From NCBI GenBank assembly GCA_937941095.1, contig CALDYJ010000108.1, positions 1-64,000 of the forward strand: a stretch of 64,000 nt of DNA, read 5' to 3'. Made by a program: the position numbers and the translations under genes. The notes under the pieces were generated by a model. The model was not told the origin of the DNA. It saw only the letters and a list, made by a program, of their open reading frames with translations, and searched no databases. Source of the stretch: an uncultured Saprospiraceae bacterium (GTDB lineage Bacteria; Bacteroidota; Bacteroidia; Chitinophagales; Saprospiraceae). Shown in pieces: positions 1-9,749 of this stretch. The stretch's first letter is position 1, and the number at the start of each line of letters is the position of its first letter.

Positions 1-136
1 ATTAATAATAAATTTTATGCATGTGGTTATTTTATGTCCTTTTTTTTGTACAATGTTTATATTTACACACATAAAACAATGAATACCAATACTGTGTAGT
101 ATAAGAAACGAGTCCTTATGGGTCTACATAACAATC

Positions 137-169
137 AGCCGCTGTCCTTTAAGGATGGTGGCTTTTTTT
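137..169 (+). terminator. Rho-independent terminator
   Basis: The arms at 137-149 and 151-163 pair along about 12 positions (AGCCGCTGTCCTT against AAGGATGGTGGCT, with G-U wobbles), followed by seven T. This is a convincing plus-strand intrinsic terminator. No plus-strand gene precedes it in the window, so it probably ends a transcript entering from the left, or a short RNA starting within bases 1-136. Confidence 0.7.
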
Positions 170-476
170 ATGGAGAAAATTTCACATCCTAACTTATCTT
201 TAATTACTTTCTTACTCATTAAATCCTTTAGAGTAGCAATTCGTTGCATCAGGTCTTAATTTATAAGGCTCACTTTAGTTGAATGATTATTTTCCTTCCC
301 AATTTTTTCCACTTACAACATAATTTAAATGGCAAAAGCCGCAATAAGATTGTTCTATTGCAAGTTTTTAAAAAACTATAAAAATGGATGTGTTTACTCT
401 GAAAGGTGAGTAAATATACTATTTTGAACCGATTTTAAAGTATCAATTTCATTAACAGCACGTATAAAATCTTACC
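170..476. other. Gene-free stretch upstream of the methyltransferase
   Basis: There is no supportable gene here. The only structure noted is an inverted repeat, TTTACTC at 393-399 and GAGTAAA at 408-414, separated by 8 bases and lying about 65 bases before the next start codon. It could be an operator for the methyltransferase gene, but no matching TAnnTTTG promoter element was found beside it. Confidence 0.4.
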
Positions 477-2096
477 ATGCTTTCTAAAGAACAAAAAAGA
501 ATTTTACGAGCTGACCTTTTCCGTCATCTAGATGGAATCGTTAGTATCCCTATTGCTTATGCTTTGCACAGCAAGGGTATCCTTGAATATTTATCTCGTG
601 TAAAAGAAACTACACTTGATGAAACGTGTTTACACTTTCCTAAAATAAATAAGGGCTATCTCAATGTAGCTTTTAGAGTGCTTGCATCCCAAGCATGGTT
701 AGCTTATCAAGTAGATAATGAAAAAGGAACAATTGATGTTGCTATAAATGAAAGAAGCTTGACAGCTTTTAGTTTGTTTCCAAAATATAAAGACCTCATT
801 CATTTACTCCAGGTATCAGAAAAATACCACCGCAGAAGATTTGAAAAAGAACCTTTCGAATTGTTGTTTCAAATCATAAAAAAATTCGTCAATAAGTACG
901 ATATAGCCGAAGCAAAAAATGAACTTGAGCATGAAGTACAAGAACAAATTCTTAAGCATATCGAGGGCATGATCATAGGGCCAAGTGTTGTGGCTTTAGG
1001 GATGTCAGGAATGTTTCACAAATACTTTATGGAATCCTTTTTTAAAGCCGAAGAGTTTCATAAGGATGGTGCCTCTTTCGAAAAGCTATTAGACTTCTTT
1101 GTCTACTTGGAGTGGTTCGAAAAGAAAAATGAAACTTATAGATTTACTCCTAAAGGATTGTTTTATGCCAAAAGAGCAACTGCCTATGGAGTGACAGTCT
1201 CCTATCTGCCTTTATTTAGAAAAAGTCAGGAATTGCTTTTTGGAAATCCTTCTATCTTAAGAGATACACCCAAAGGATCGCCTGAACTTCATGTCGACAG
1301 AGAAATGAATGTTTGGGGTAGTGGAGGTGCACATGGCAGTTACTTTAAAAAAGTTGATGAGATCATTATTGCTTTATTCAACAAACCAATTGAAGAGCAA
1401 CCTAAAGGTATCGTAGACATGGGTTGTGGAAACGGAGCTTATCTACAACATCTATATGAAGTCATCGAGCAAAGAACTGCTCGAGGTCAAATGCTGGAAG
1501 AACATCCCTTGTTTTTAGTTGGTGCGGATTACAATCAAGCCGCCTTAAAAGTGACCAGATCAAATCTAATTTCTGCTAACATTTGGGCCAAAGTCATTTG
1601 GGGAGACATCGGTAGGCCAGATCTTTTAGCTGAAGATTTAAAAGTAAATTACAACATAGCTTTAGAAGACTTGCTTAATGTTAGAACCTTTCTAGACCAT
1701 AATAGAATATGGGAAACACCAAAAAATAGGATTGCTAATCGCAAGAGTAAATCTACTGGAGCTTTTGCGCATCGTGGCCAGCACCTCCTTAATAATGAGG
1801 TAGAAGACAATCTCCTCGAACACTTCCAGAAATGGGCCCCTTATGTAAAAAAGTTTGGCTTGCTAGTGATTGAACTTCATACCATAGCACCTGATTTAAC
1901 CGCCGCTAATTTGGGTCGGACTGCAGCTACCGCCTATGATGCTACCCATGGTTTTTCTGACCAATACATAGTAGAAGTGGAGGTCTTTAAAAAGCTTGCA
2001 GAAGAAGCAGGTTTATATCCCGATCCTAAACATTTTGCACGCTTTCCTGACTCAGAGCTTGCTACCGTCAGCATCAATTTATTGAAAGGAAAGTAA
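477..2096 (+). CDS. Class I SAM-dependent methyltransferase
   Basis: This 539-residue protein has a Rossmann-type SAM-binding motif I, VDMGCGNG, at residues 313-320, followed by an acidic motif (VGADYN) about 35 residues later, as in class I methyltransferases. The first 300 residues are helical and contain two winged-helix-like stretches (about 15-80 and 195-245, the second with RFTPKG). This resembles enzymes that carry an N-terminal dimerisation or substrate-lid region ahead of the catalytic domain, including some polyketide-tailoring methyltransferases. The substrate is not predictable. No biosynthetic genes lie beside it. It ends 18 bases from the 3' end of the convergent giant secreted protein. 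Confidence 0.75.
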   Translation: MLSKEQKRILRADLFRHLDGIVSIPIAYALHSKGILEYLSRVKETTLDETCLHFPKINKGYLNVAFRVLASQAWLAYQVDNEKGTIDVAINERSLTAFSLFPKYKDLIHLLQVSEKYHRRRFEKEPFELLFQIIKKFVNKYDIAEAKNELEHEVQEQILKHIEGMIIGPSVVALGMSGMFHKYFMESFFKAEEFHKDGASFEKLLDFFVYLEWFEKKNETYRFTPKGLFYAKRATAYGVTVSYLPLFRKSQELLFGNPSILRDTPKGSPELHVDREMNVWGSGGAHGSYFKKVDEIIIALFNKPIEEQPKGIVDMGCGNGAYLQHLYEVIEQRTARGQMLEEHPLFLVGADYNQAALKVTRSNLISANIWAKVIWGDIGRPDLLAEDLKVNYNIALEDLLNVRTFLDHNRIWETPKNRIANRKSKSTGAFAHRGQHLLNNEVEDNLLEHFQKWAPYVKKFGLLVIELHTIAPDLTAANLGRTAATAYDATHGFSDQYIVEVEVFKKLAEEAGLYPDPKHFARFPDSELATVSINLLKGK

Positions 2097-2114
2097 AGAC
2101 GCTTTTCTAATTCC

Positions 2115-5100
2115 TTACTTTTGAATCAATACTTTACCAGAAAATTCCTTTTCATCTTGTCTTTTTACTTTTATCAAATACAGCCCCGAACTCAGGTCGA
2201 AAGTATGAACCTCATTTGCCGATAAGGCTAGTTTTTCTAAAATCAACTTTCCAGCTTCATCATAAATTTTTAGCTCTTTCAAAAGATCAGGAGTTTTAAG
2301 GTAAAACAATCCTAAGCTGGGATTCGGAAATAGCTCAATAGCCCCTTCTGCTAATGAGGAGACTCCTACCATGCCCATTACTTCAAAGCTTTGTTCAAAG
2401 ATGCATCCGAGCGCATCCGTAATGGTGAGGGTATATTCACCAGGTGCTAGCTTCGTAATAAAAGTGCCTATTGCTCCATTGCTCCACTCATAAGTATAGG
2501 GAGGTGTGCCTCCCACAACTGATTGTATCTCTATGGAGCCGGTAGCTTGTCCAAGAATTGAAGGGATGATTTGAAAATCACTTATAGCTATTGCTCCATT
2601 GCTGATTGGAGTAACTATCGGCCCTAATACAAGCGTACAGCCTCTTGCATCAGTAATGCTCACACTGACCTCTTCTCCTTCTTCAAGTTCGATAGACTGA
2701 GTTAATTCGCCTGTGGACCAGAGGTACTCAAAAGGTCCGTCTCCAACTGGATTTGCGGTAAGCAAAAATGGACCTATAAGACATGGTTCCTCAAGCTCCA
2801 CTAAAATCTCAGCTTGCAATTGGTACAATTCTATTTCAAAAGATTCTGTGGTTTGACAGCCATTAGATGGATCCAATAATTCTATGGTATACACACCAGC
2901 TTCCGTTATCTCAACTTCATTATTGCTTGACTGAAATCCATTTGGCCCTGACCAATAAAATTCTGCAAAGTCTATGTTTGAATCAACAATGGCAATGATG
3001 GTATCCGTGTTACAATCCAAGTCTTGGCCAATGAGGGTAAGTTCAATAATCGGCAATTCAATGTCTGTATTGATTTCGATGATGATGTTATCACTTGCTG
3101 AGCAGCCTGTCAAAACATTTGTCACTGTCAAGGTGTAATTCCCTGGGACCTCCACTAAAGGGTTAAGTGTATTTTCTCCTTCTAGGATCTTGCCTGGAAT
3201 CATAACTGTCGGATCGGTCACAGTCCACAAGTACATAAATTCTTCTCCTTGTGAAGAAGCACTACCATCCAGTCTTGTTGTATCTGGGATAGTTGTACCT
3301 ATACAATCAATCACAAAAGGTCCAGCTGTTCCTGCATCCGCAATGGGCAGATCATCATTACAGGTAACTAAAACTTCATCTGTAGCCATGCAGCCATTCT
3401 GATTGTTTCTTACCTCCAAAGTATAGTTGCCACATTCAAAAACCGTGAGTAAAGGGGTAGTGCCGATTACCTCGCCTGCTTGATTTTTCCATTGGTAAGA
3501 AAAGTCAAGTACATCACCTTCTGTACCAATCAACGCTTCTTGAGATTGACAATTCAGTTCTTTATCTTCTCCTGCATCCGCTAGTGGAAGTTCAAAATCA
3601 CAAATTACTTCTATGGTGTCTGCCTGAAAACATCCGGTTTCTATGTCTAAAATATTCAAAGCATAAAGGCCGCATTCGTCTACCGTTAAACTAGAAGAAT
3701 CCTCCATCACAATCAACTCTCCCTTAGTCACATTAGTCCATAAATAAGTGTATTGATCACCCATTGAAAATTCACCTATTGGTTCTAAAGTAGCTCTGTC
3801 TTGTTCACAATTTATAAAGGCAAAATCTGGTAAATCTAAAACAGGTAGTTCTCCTTGACAAATGTACTTATACTTCAAGGAGTTGGTACATCCATTACCT
3901 TGATCGGTAACTATCAATTCATATTCTCCACAATCCTCGTCTGCTAAACTAATTAATGGGGTATTTGCTTCAAAGCCATTAGGTCCTGTCCAAGCGTAAG
4001 TCCAATTGGAAGATGAACCAAAATCGATGCCTATGGATTCTTGCGGAACTTCACAGAATAGGACATTACCATTTCCCAATGGTCCTAAAGGAGGCATGAT
4101 GTCTTCTTCTATAATAAATTCTACTTGAGTTTCACATCCATTTTCATCAGTCACATACACCGTTCCATTTCCTGGTGTTTGTACCATGATTGAAGAAGTG
4201 GTAGCCCCTTCATACCAAGCATACTGATAAACACCTGTTCCTCCTTGTACTGTGCAAATTAATGTCGCACTTGAGTTGTTGCAGTCAATGCTATTGGATA
4301 TACTTACTGTAGCAATAAGTTCCTCGGGTTGTAAGACTTCAACAGCAACAGTTTTTTCGCAATTATTTGCATCAACAATACCAAGACTGTATGTACCTGC
4401 TGAAAGGCTATTTATACTTTCAGTGTTTTGATCATTACTCCATTGATATTGAAATGGTGCAGTCCCTTCGATGATGTTTACTGTAATCGAACCATCCTCA
4501 GATTGATAACAGCTTAATGGAGATGCCGACAATTCAAAATCCAACAGGCAACCAAATTCACTTATTGTAACTAAGGAAGAGGTCATACAAGCATTGGCAT
4601 CAGTGAGTGTTAGAGAATAGGTGCCTGGCATCAAAGCTGTCAAATTAGGATTCGTACTTCCATTAGACCAAGCATATGCATAAGGCTCCGTCCCTCCATT
4701 TACAACTGTACTAATGGTGCCATCATTAAAGTTAGCCCCGCTTTCATTAGTTGAGCTTAGACTTAGTGTCAGTTCTTCAGGTTGCATAACTTCTACAGTC
4801 TGCACAACTATACAAGCATTGGCATCACTTAAGCTTAGGGTATAAATACCCGCTACTAAATTCGATAAGTTTTCTGTACTAGCACCATTACTCCAATTAA
4901 ATTCAAAAGGATGAGTTCCTCCTAGGACATTCGTTTGAATGCTAGCATCGTTATTCCCGAAACAATCTAAATTCGTACTTGCTATTTCTAAACTTGGCTC
5001 TTGTGCATTTATGACCTCAACACATGTTTCTGATGAGCAGCCACTCATAAAATTCGTGATGGTCAGACAATATGTTCCAGGAGCATTCACTTGAACAACA

Positions 5101-8100
5101 ATGTTGTCAGCACCCGATACGATGTTACCATTACTTGTGGACCAGAGCGCATAAAACGATCCGTCTGCATCATTAGACATTCCTGAAATAGAAATTGGAT
5201 TAGCACTGCAAGGAAGTACTTCAGGATTAACTATAGATAAATTAGGAACATCAATGTTTTCATTCACAAAAACACAGGCACTACTTAAACATCCATTATT
5301 TGGGTCTGTAACTTCTACACAATATTCGCCAGCTTCAGAAACATCCACCGCAAAAACATTTGAACTAAAACCTGAAGGGCCAGTCCAAGAAATCGAAGCA
5401 TTAGAAAAATCTGAAGGGATAGATAAGCCAACATTTGTTTCGATACAAGTTAAGTCTCCACTTTTGAGAATATCAAAATTAAGAACGTTCAAATCTTCTT
5501 CTACAAATACGGACTGCGTATTTGTGCACGCAGTTTCTACATCAGTCAAATTTAAAATGTATTCTCCGGGAGCATTAACAACAACGCTCATTCCTTGCAT
5601 ATAAAAACCATTTGGCCCTGTCCATTCAAAATTTAAATTCTGACTATTAGATGTTGAACTTGATGACAAAAGCACCTGGGCAACATTACAGCTAAGAACT
5701 TCAGGAGTAATTATATTAATTTGTGGGGCTTGGTTTTCAATGACTTCTGCTACAGCTGAACTCATGCAGCCATTAGATACATTTGTAATGCTTAGATTAT
5801 AAAGCCCTGCTGACGTAACAATAAGTTCTGCAGACGTTCCTAGCAAAGCAAATTGTTCATCCCTCCATTCATAGGTGTAGAGATTTCCAGATGATCCATC
5901 ATCAACAGTTCCGTCCAAAATAATTTCGTTTATCCCACAACCTAAGGCTGCATCTTGAGGAGTAATTTCCGCAATAGGAAGAACCTCGTTGACCAAAACT
6001 AATACTTCATCCATGGCAACACAATTATTCATCGGATCAACTCCGGTTAGCAGATAAGTTCCTGGAGCATTTACCTCCACAAAACTTTCGTCAGTTGATC
6101 CGACAAAGCTTCCATCTTGTGTCGTCCATTGATAGGTCAAACCAACTTCTGTTAAGCTTGAACCTAGAGTAAGTGAATTGACTTCACAGGTGAGTGTTGC
6201 GTCAGGACCAGCATCGACCACTGGAGTAGTTGTATCACTTATGATCGAAAAATCCCTTTCTAATGTGCAGCCATTTGCACCTGTAGCGATTAGGGTGTAA
6301 TTACCTGCCGTCGAAACTTCTAAAGTATTAGTGCTTGAAACAAGGTTTTGGTTTTGGTCTCGCCAATCAAAAGAGTCATCTATGCCAAAAGTATTTACCA
6401 TTAAAGAGGTATTGCTTGTTGCGCAATCTAAAATAGTATCTCCTTCTATGCCTACAATACTAGGAAGAACTTTGTCTTCAATTACTTCAACTGTCTCTGA
6501 GGCAGTACAACCTGAATCTAAGTTGGTGACTATTATTTCATATTCACCAGGAATACATATTTCGTTTGCATCAACAGGATTTTGCAAAATATCTATCCAC
6601 TCGTAACTAAGGTTATCCGAAGGATTATTTAACTCTATGTTTAAAGATGTACACTCATTATTACAGTCAAGTAGCAATGGTCCTTGAATATCAAATTGAG
6701 GAGCTTGACTATCATCTTCAATTATTATATCCAATGAACTTGTACAATCATTATTATCAGTTACCTGCACAGTATAAGTTCCAGCTTCCTGAATATTAAA
6801 CTCTTGCATGGAGACGGAACCTGTTGACCAAAGAATGGAGAATGGAGGATAGTCGCCTTGCACACTGATCATTGCTCCACCTGGACCTGAACAGTTTACA
6901 TTAAATTGTTCTTCGACATTTATTTCTATCTCATCAGGCTGATCGATGATAACCGTTGCTGTACCAGAATTATTACTGCCATCTGTTACGGTAACAGTAT
7001 AAGTGAAAGCTCCTAGGCCACTAATTGTAGTTCCTTCTTGGCCATCAGACCACTCAATAGTAATAGGAGAAATTTCATCCAAAATTTCTATGGTGGCGCT
7101 TCCATCAAAATATCCATAACACGAGGCATCAGTTTTCTCAACGACCATTATTCCAATAGGGCATTGTTGACCTGTTTTACAAGAGACATCCATTTTATAA
7201 ATCCTACCTGTCGACAATCCGGCTACGTACAGATTTCCCATATTGTCTTCACCAAATGAAGAAATGTTATACGTTGGGTATGAGCCAAAAACTTCTGTAT
7301 TTATTTGAAAATTCTCATCAAACCAAGTACCCCATAATCTACCAGAACAATAATCTGCATAAAAATAAACCCCAAGATCTGCTAAACCTCCAATTGGGCC
7401 TCTATAAACGTATCCTCCAGTTACGGAGCAATGCGTAAATCCTTCGTGATTGTACTCAGTAATTGGTGGTATATAAGTCCCATTACATCCATTGGTGTTG
7501 AACGGATTATTCCCTTCATAGCATTTCCACCCGTAGTTTTCTCCTCCGGTACTTAAAGCAGATTGAAAATCAATTTCTTCCCAATTACCTTGACCGACAT
7601 CGCCAATCCAAAGATCGCCAGTCCTTCTATCGAATGAAAACTTCCATGGATTTCTGAGTCCTATTGCCCAGATTTCATTTAAAGTGTTTCCATTGTTGAT
7701 GAAAGGGTTAGAATTTGGGACGCTATAAGGATTTCCATTATCTACATCTATTCGCAACATTTTACCCAGTAAAGTCTGTCTATTTTGCGCTCTATTTTCT
7801 GGATCATTTGCAGAACCTCCATCACCTAGACCAATGTATAAATAACCATCAGGACCAAACTTTAAACTCCCTCCATTGTGATTAACATAAGGTTGTTCAA
7901 TCTCCATGATTTGAAATTCAGTATTAGCATTAGACTGGTTAGGGTTATTACTATTTACAGAAAATCTTGAGATGATGCTATCGTCATCATTAGCTATGTA
8001 GTGCACATAAAAATAACCATTGGAAGAAAAATTTGGGTGAAAAGCAAGACCAAGAAGACCTTGTTCGCTTTGATTGCCTGCATTGTGTACTCTTCCATCA

Positions 8101-8336
8101 ATGTCTAAAAATGGGGTAGGCAGAACATTACCGTTTGCCGTGATGATTTTTATCCTTCCGCTTCTTTCAACAACAAACAATCGATCATCGCCTGCATGAG
8201 CGATATCAATAGGTGAAGAAAAACCAGCAGCATGACTAGAGAAACTTATCTCATAGGGCATTTGTCCAATTAAAGAAAAGGAAGTGAGCAATAAAAAAAA
8301 TAAGTATGGACTCGAATTGTAGAAGTATGTTCTCAT
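2115..8336 (-). CDS. Giant secreted PQQ-type sugar dehydrogenase with SprB repeats and T9SS sorting domain
   Basis: This 2073-residue protein starts with a signal peptide ending near SLIGQ. Residues about 30-385 match the glucose/sorbosone dehydrogenase beta-propeller family (hallmarks: DGRLFVVERSGRI-like blade, GLLGLAFHPNF, HNGGSLKFGPDGYLYIGLGDGG, GLRNPWKFSFD). About 20 repeats of 70-85 residues follow, each ending in a pattern such as GTYTVxVTDxxGC, typical of SprB/PKD-like adhesin repeats. The last 80 residues (LFPNPSLGLFYL...GLYLIKV) form a type A T9SS C-terminal sorting domain. The product is therefore predicted to be exported by the Sec and type IX systems and displayed on or released from the cell surface. 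The carbohydrate substrate is unknown. The gene stands alone, transcribed leftwards. Confidence 0.9.
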   Translation of the reverse strand: MRTYFYNSSPYLFFLLLTSFSLIGQMPYEISFSSHAAGFSSPIDIAHAGDDRLFVVERSGRIKIITANGNVLPTPFLDIDGRVHNAGNQSEQGLLGLAFHPNFSSNGYFYVHYIANDDDSIISRFSVNSNNPNQSNANTEFQIMEIEQPYVNHNGGSLKFGPDGYLYIGLGDGGSANDPENRAQNRQTLLGKMLRIDVDNGNPYSVPNSNPFINNGNTLNEIWAIGLRNPWKFSFDRRTGDLWIGDVGQGNWEEIDFQSALSTGGENYGWKCYEGNNPFNTNGCNGTYIPPITEYNHEGFTHCSVTGGYVYRGPIGGLADLGVYFYADYCSGRLWGTWFDENFQINTEVFGSYPTYNISSFGEDNMGNLYVAGLSTGRIYKMDVSCKTGQQCPIGIMVVEKTDASCYGYFDGSATIEILDEISPITIEWSDGQEGTTISGLGAFTYTVTVTDGSNNSGTATVIIDQPDEIEINVEEQFNVNCSGPGGAMISVQGDYPPFSILWSTGSVSMQEFNIQEAGTYTVQVTDNNDCTSSLDIIIEDDSQAPQFDIQGPLLLDCNNECTSLNIELNNPSDNLSYEWIDILQNPVDANEICIPGEYEIIVTNLDSGCTASETVEVIEDKVLPSIVGIEGDTILDCATSNTSLMVNTFGIDDSFDWRDQNQNLVSSTNTLEVSTAGNYTLIATGANGCTLERDFSIISDTTTPVVDAGPDATLTCEVNSLTLGSSLTEVGLTYQWTTQDGSFVGSTDESFVEVNAPGTYLLTGVDPMNNCVAMDEVLVLVNEVLPIAEITPQDAALGCGINEIILDGTVDDGSSGNLYTYEWRDEQFALLGTSAELIVTSAGLYNLSITNVSNGCMSSAVAEVIENQAPQINIITPEVLSCNVAQVLLSSSSTSNSQNLNFEWTGPNGFYMQGMSVVVNAPGEYILNLTDVETACTNTQSVFVEEDLNVLNFDILKSGDLTCIETNVGLSIPSDFSNASISWTGPSGFSSNVFAVDVSEAGEYCVEVTDPNNGCLSSACVFVNENIDVPNLSIVNPEVLPCSANPISISGMSNDADGSFYALWSTSNGNIVSGADNIVVQVNAPGTYCLTITNFMSGCSSETCVEVINAQEPSLEIASTNLDCFGNNDASIQTNVLGGTHPFEFNWSNGASTENLSNLVAGIYTLSLSDANACIVVQTVEVMQPEELTLSLSSTNESGANFNDGTISTVVNGGTEPYAYAWSNGSTNPNLTALMPGTYSLTLTDANACMTSSLVTISEFGCLLDFELSASPLSCYQSEDGSITVNIIEGTAPFQYQWSNDQNTESINSLSAGTYSLGIVDANNCEKTVAVEVLQPEELIATVSISNSIDCNNSSATLICTVQGGTGVYQYAWYEGATTSSIMVQTPGNGTVYVTDENGCETQVEFIIEEDIMPPLGPLGNGNVLFCEVPQESIGIDFGSSSNWTYAWTGPNGFEANTPLISLADEDCGEYELIVTDQGNGCTNSLKYKYICQGELPVLDLPDFAFINCEQDRATLEPIGEFSMGDQYTYLWTNVTKGELIVMEDSSSLTVDECGLYALNILDIETGCFQADTIEVICDFELPLADAGEDKELNCQSQEALIGTEGDVLDFSYQWKNQAGEVIGTTPLLTVFECGNYTLEVRNNQNGCMATDEVLVTCNDDLPIADAGTAGPFVIDCIGTTIPDTTRLDGSASSQGEEFMYLWTVTDPTVMIPGKILEGENTLNPLVEVPGNYTLTVTNVLTGCSASDNIIIEINTDIELPIIELTLIGQDLDCNTDTIIAIVDSNIDFAEFYWSGPNGFQSSNNEVEITEAGVYTIELLDPSNGCQTTESFEIELYQLQAEILVELEEPCLIGPFLLTANPVGDGPFEYLWSTGELTQSIELEEGEEVSVSITDARGCTLVLGPIVTPISNGAIAISDFQIIPSILGQATGSIEIQSVVGGTPPYTYEWSNGAIGTFITKLAPGEYTLTITDALGCIFEQSFEVMGMVGVSSLAEGAIELFPNPSLGLFYLKTPDLLKELKIYDEAGKLILEKLALSANEVHTFDLSSGLYLIKVKRQDEKEFSGKVLIQK

Positions 8337-8389
8337 AAGGCTAATTTATACGCTATGAATATAATACTTTCACATTCGAAAAAGCTGCA

Positions 8390-9256
8390 TCAATCGTTCC
8401 TTTTCCAGATTAACTCGAGAATTTCCTGATGTTCATCAATTATGCCAGCTACTTTAAGATTATAAATAATGCTGTCTACCATTTTATCACTTACCCAACC
8501 ATGAATGGCCCATTCAGTACTGTGAAACCATTTTTCAACATCTTCCAATTTTAACTTATGTGTTTCACTAACCAGCTTAATCGTATTTGGGTCATCCATA
8601 AATTGATCACATCTATCGTGAATGGTCCGCAGCATTCTTGTTATTTCATCAGGTTTTTCCTTTAAAACCTTATCGGTAGCGGCTATAACAAAGCAAGGCC
8701 ATGGCGTCAAATACTGGCCTAGCCTTTTTAACTGACCTGAATCTACGAATGGCTTAGTTGTATATTTTTCCCAATAAAAAACATCTGTTTCTAAATTACT
8801 TAAAGACTCTAAAGCACCTTCCAAATTCTTAATGACAACAAATTGTTCTTTACGAATACTTTCACCTTTACTATTAGCATCCACGATGGCCATCAAATGG
8901 GATCCGGATCCAAATCGACTGATTCCATATTTTTTATTGTAAATATTGTCGTAGGAATTAAGTGAATTTTTTGCTCCGGTGTGGACTCCCCACTTTAGAG
9001 GGGTCTTTACGTATTGTGAGATTATTTTGCTAGGGTTTCCGTTTATAATATCTGCTATGATTCCTTCTGTTAGCAAAATGCAAGCATCTACTTCATCATT
9101 TCTCAGAGCCTTAGTCATTTGACCGGTCCCCCCTTTAAATGTTGTCCACTCTAAATCAATACCTCTACTTTTAAACCAGCCTTCTTCTATTGCAAGATGA
9201 ATGGGTAAATTAAAATGTTCGGGTACTCCGCCTAATCGAATTTTTGTATTTTTCAT
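8390..9256 (-). CDS. Periplasmic-binding-protein-like small-molecule binding protein (NMT1/Ca3427-like)
   Basis: This 288-residue protein has the type 2 periplasmic-binding fold pattern: KIRLGGVPEHFNLPIHLAIEEGWF, then FKGGTGQMTKALRNDEVDA, then YGISRFGSGSHLMA. This resembles the NMT1/THI5-related and Ca3427-like families, which bind small ligands. Unlike transport binding proteins it has no signal peptide or lipobox; the domain begins at residue 5. No ABC permease or ATPase lies nearby. A cytoplasmic sensor, carrier or enzyme role is therefore as likely as transport. A TACCTTTG promoter element ends only 7 bases before the start codon. Confidence 0.7.
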   Translation of the reverse strand: MKNTKIRLGGVPEHFNLPIHLAIEEGWFKSRGIDLEWTTFKGGTGQMTKALRNDEVDACILLTEGIIADIINGNPSKIISQYVKTPLKWGVHTGAKNSLNSYDNIYNKKYGISRFGSGSHLMAIVDANSKGESIRKEQFVVIKNLEGALESLSNLETDVFYWEKYTTKPFVDSGQLKRLGQYLTPWPCFVIAATDKVLKEKPDEITRMLRTIHDRCDQFMDDPNTIKLVSETHKLKLEDVEKWFHSTEWAIHGWVSDKMVDSIIYNLKVAGIIDEHQEILELIWKRND

Positions 9257-9263
9257 TGGACGT

Positions 9264-9292
9264 CAAAGGTAATAATTGTTAGAAAAATCAAA
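9264..9292 (-). promoter_or_regulatory. Promoter of the binding-protein gene
   Basis: On the minus strand, TACCTTTG (9264-9271) fits the Bacteroidota -7 consensus TAnnTTTG, and TTTG (9289-9292) lies 17 bases upstream as the -33 element. Transcription would start at or within a few bases of the ATG at 9256, implying an almost leaderless message. Confidence 0.5.
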
Positions 9293-9323
9293 ACACTTCA
9301 TTCTTAAATACGTAGACTTTGTC

Positions 9324-9749
9324 ATGCAGCTATACATAATCAATGGTCCAAATTTAAACTTGCTAGGTAAGCGAGAGAAGGATATCTATGGCTCTATTTC
9401 TTTTGAGTCTTATTTAAAAGAGCTTAAAAAACATTTCCCAAAGCATAAGATCAAGTATTTCCAATCAAATCACGAAGGAGCAATAATTGACAAGCTTCAT
9501 GAAATCGGATTTAAAAAAGGTGGGGTAGTATTAAATGCTGGGGCTTATACCCACACCTCAATTGCTTTGGCTGATGCCATCGCAGCCATTACTGTTCCTG
9601 TGATTGAAGTTCATATTTCTAATACTGCTAAAAGAGAAGAATTTAGACATAAATCTTTCATATCGTCAAAAGTATTAGGAACCATCACTGGGCTTGGTCT
9701 TGATGGCTACCGTCTTGCAATAGAGCACTTAATTAATCTTGGAAAGTAA
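9324..9749 (+). CDS. aroQ: Type II 3-dehydroquinate dehydratase
   Basis: The protein catalyses the third step of the shikimate pathway, 3-dehydroquinate to 3-dehydroshikimate. It carries the family signature IINGPNLNLLGKRE at the N-terminus, FQSNHEGAIID, VLNAGAYTHTSIALADAI and VIEVHISN, followed by REEFRHKSF. The ATG at 9324 gives 141 residues, the usual size. A longer frame opens with TTG at 9276 but adds 16 residues ahead of the conserved first strand, so it was rejected. The 3' end overlaps rnpA by 21 bases in convergent orientation. No other aro genes are nearby. Confidence 0.93.
   Translation: MQLYIINGPNLNLLGKREKDIYGSISFESYLKELKKHFPKHKIKYFQSNHEGAIIDKLHEIGFKKGGVVLNAGAYTHTSIALADAIAAITVPVIEVHISNTAKREEFRHKSFISSKVLGTITGLGLDGYRLAIEHLINLGK

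Noticed and set aside
124-249. Minus-strand frame of 41 codons starting MQRIATLKDLMSKKVIKD
   Set aside because: It runs through the terminator stem, has no promoter and no family resemblance; probably chance.
3000-7100. Repeats in the giant protein gene considered as a DNA tandem array or CRISPR
   Set aside because: The repetition is at protein-motif level (70-85 residues, diverged); there are no identical DNA units or spacers.
9276-9323. TTG-initiated N-terminal extension of aroQ
   Set aside because: It adds 16 residues before the conserved first beta-strand and overlaps the divergent promoter.
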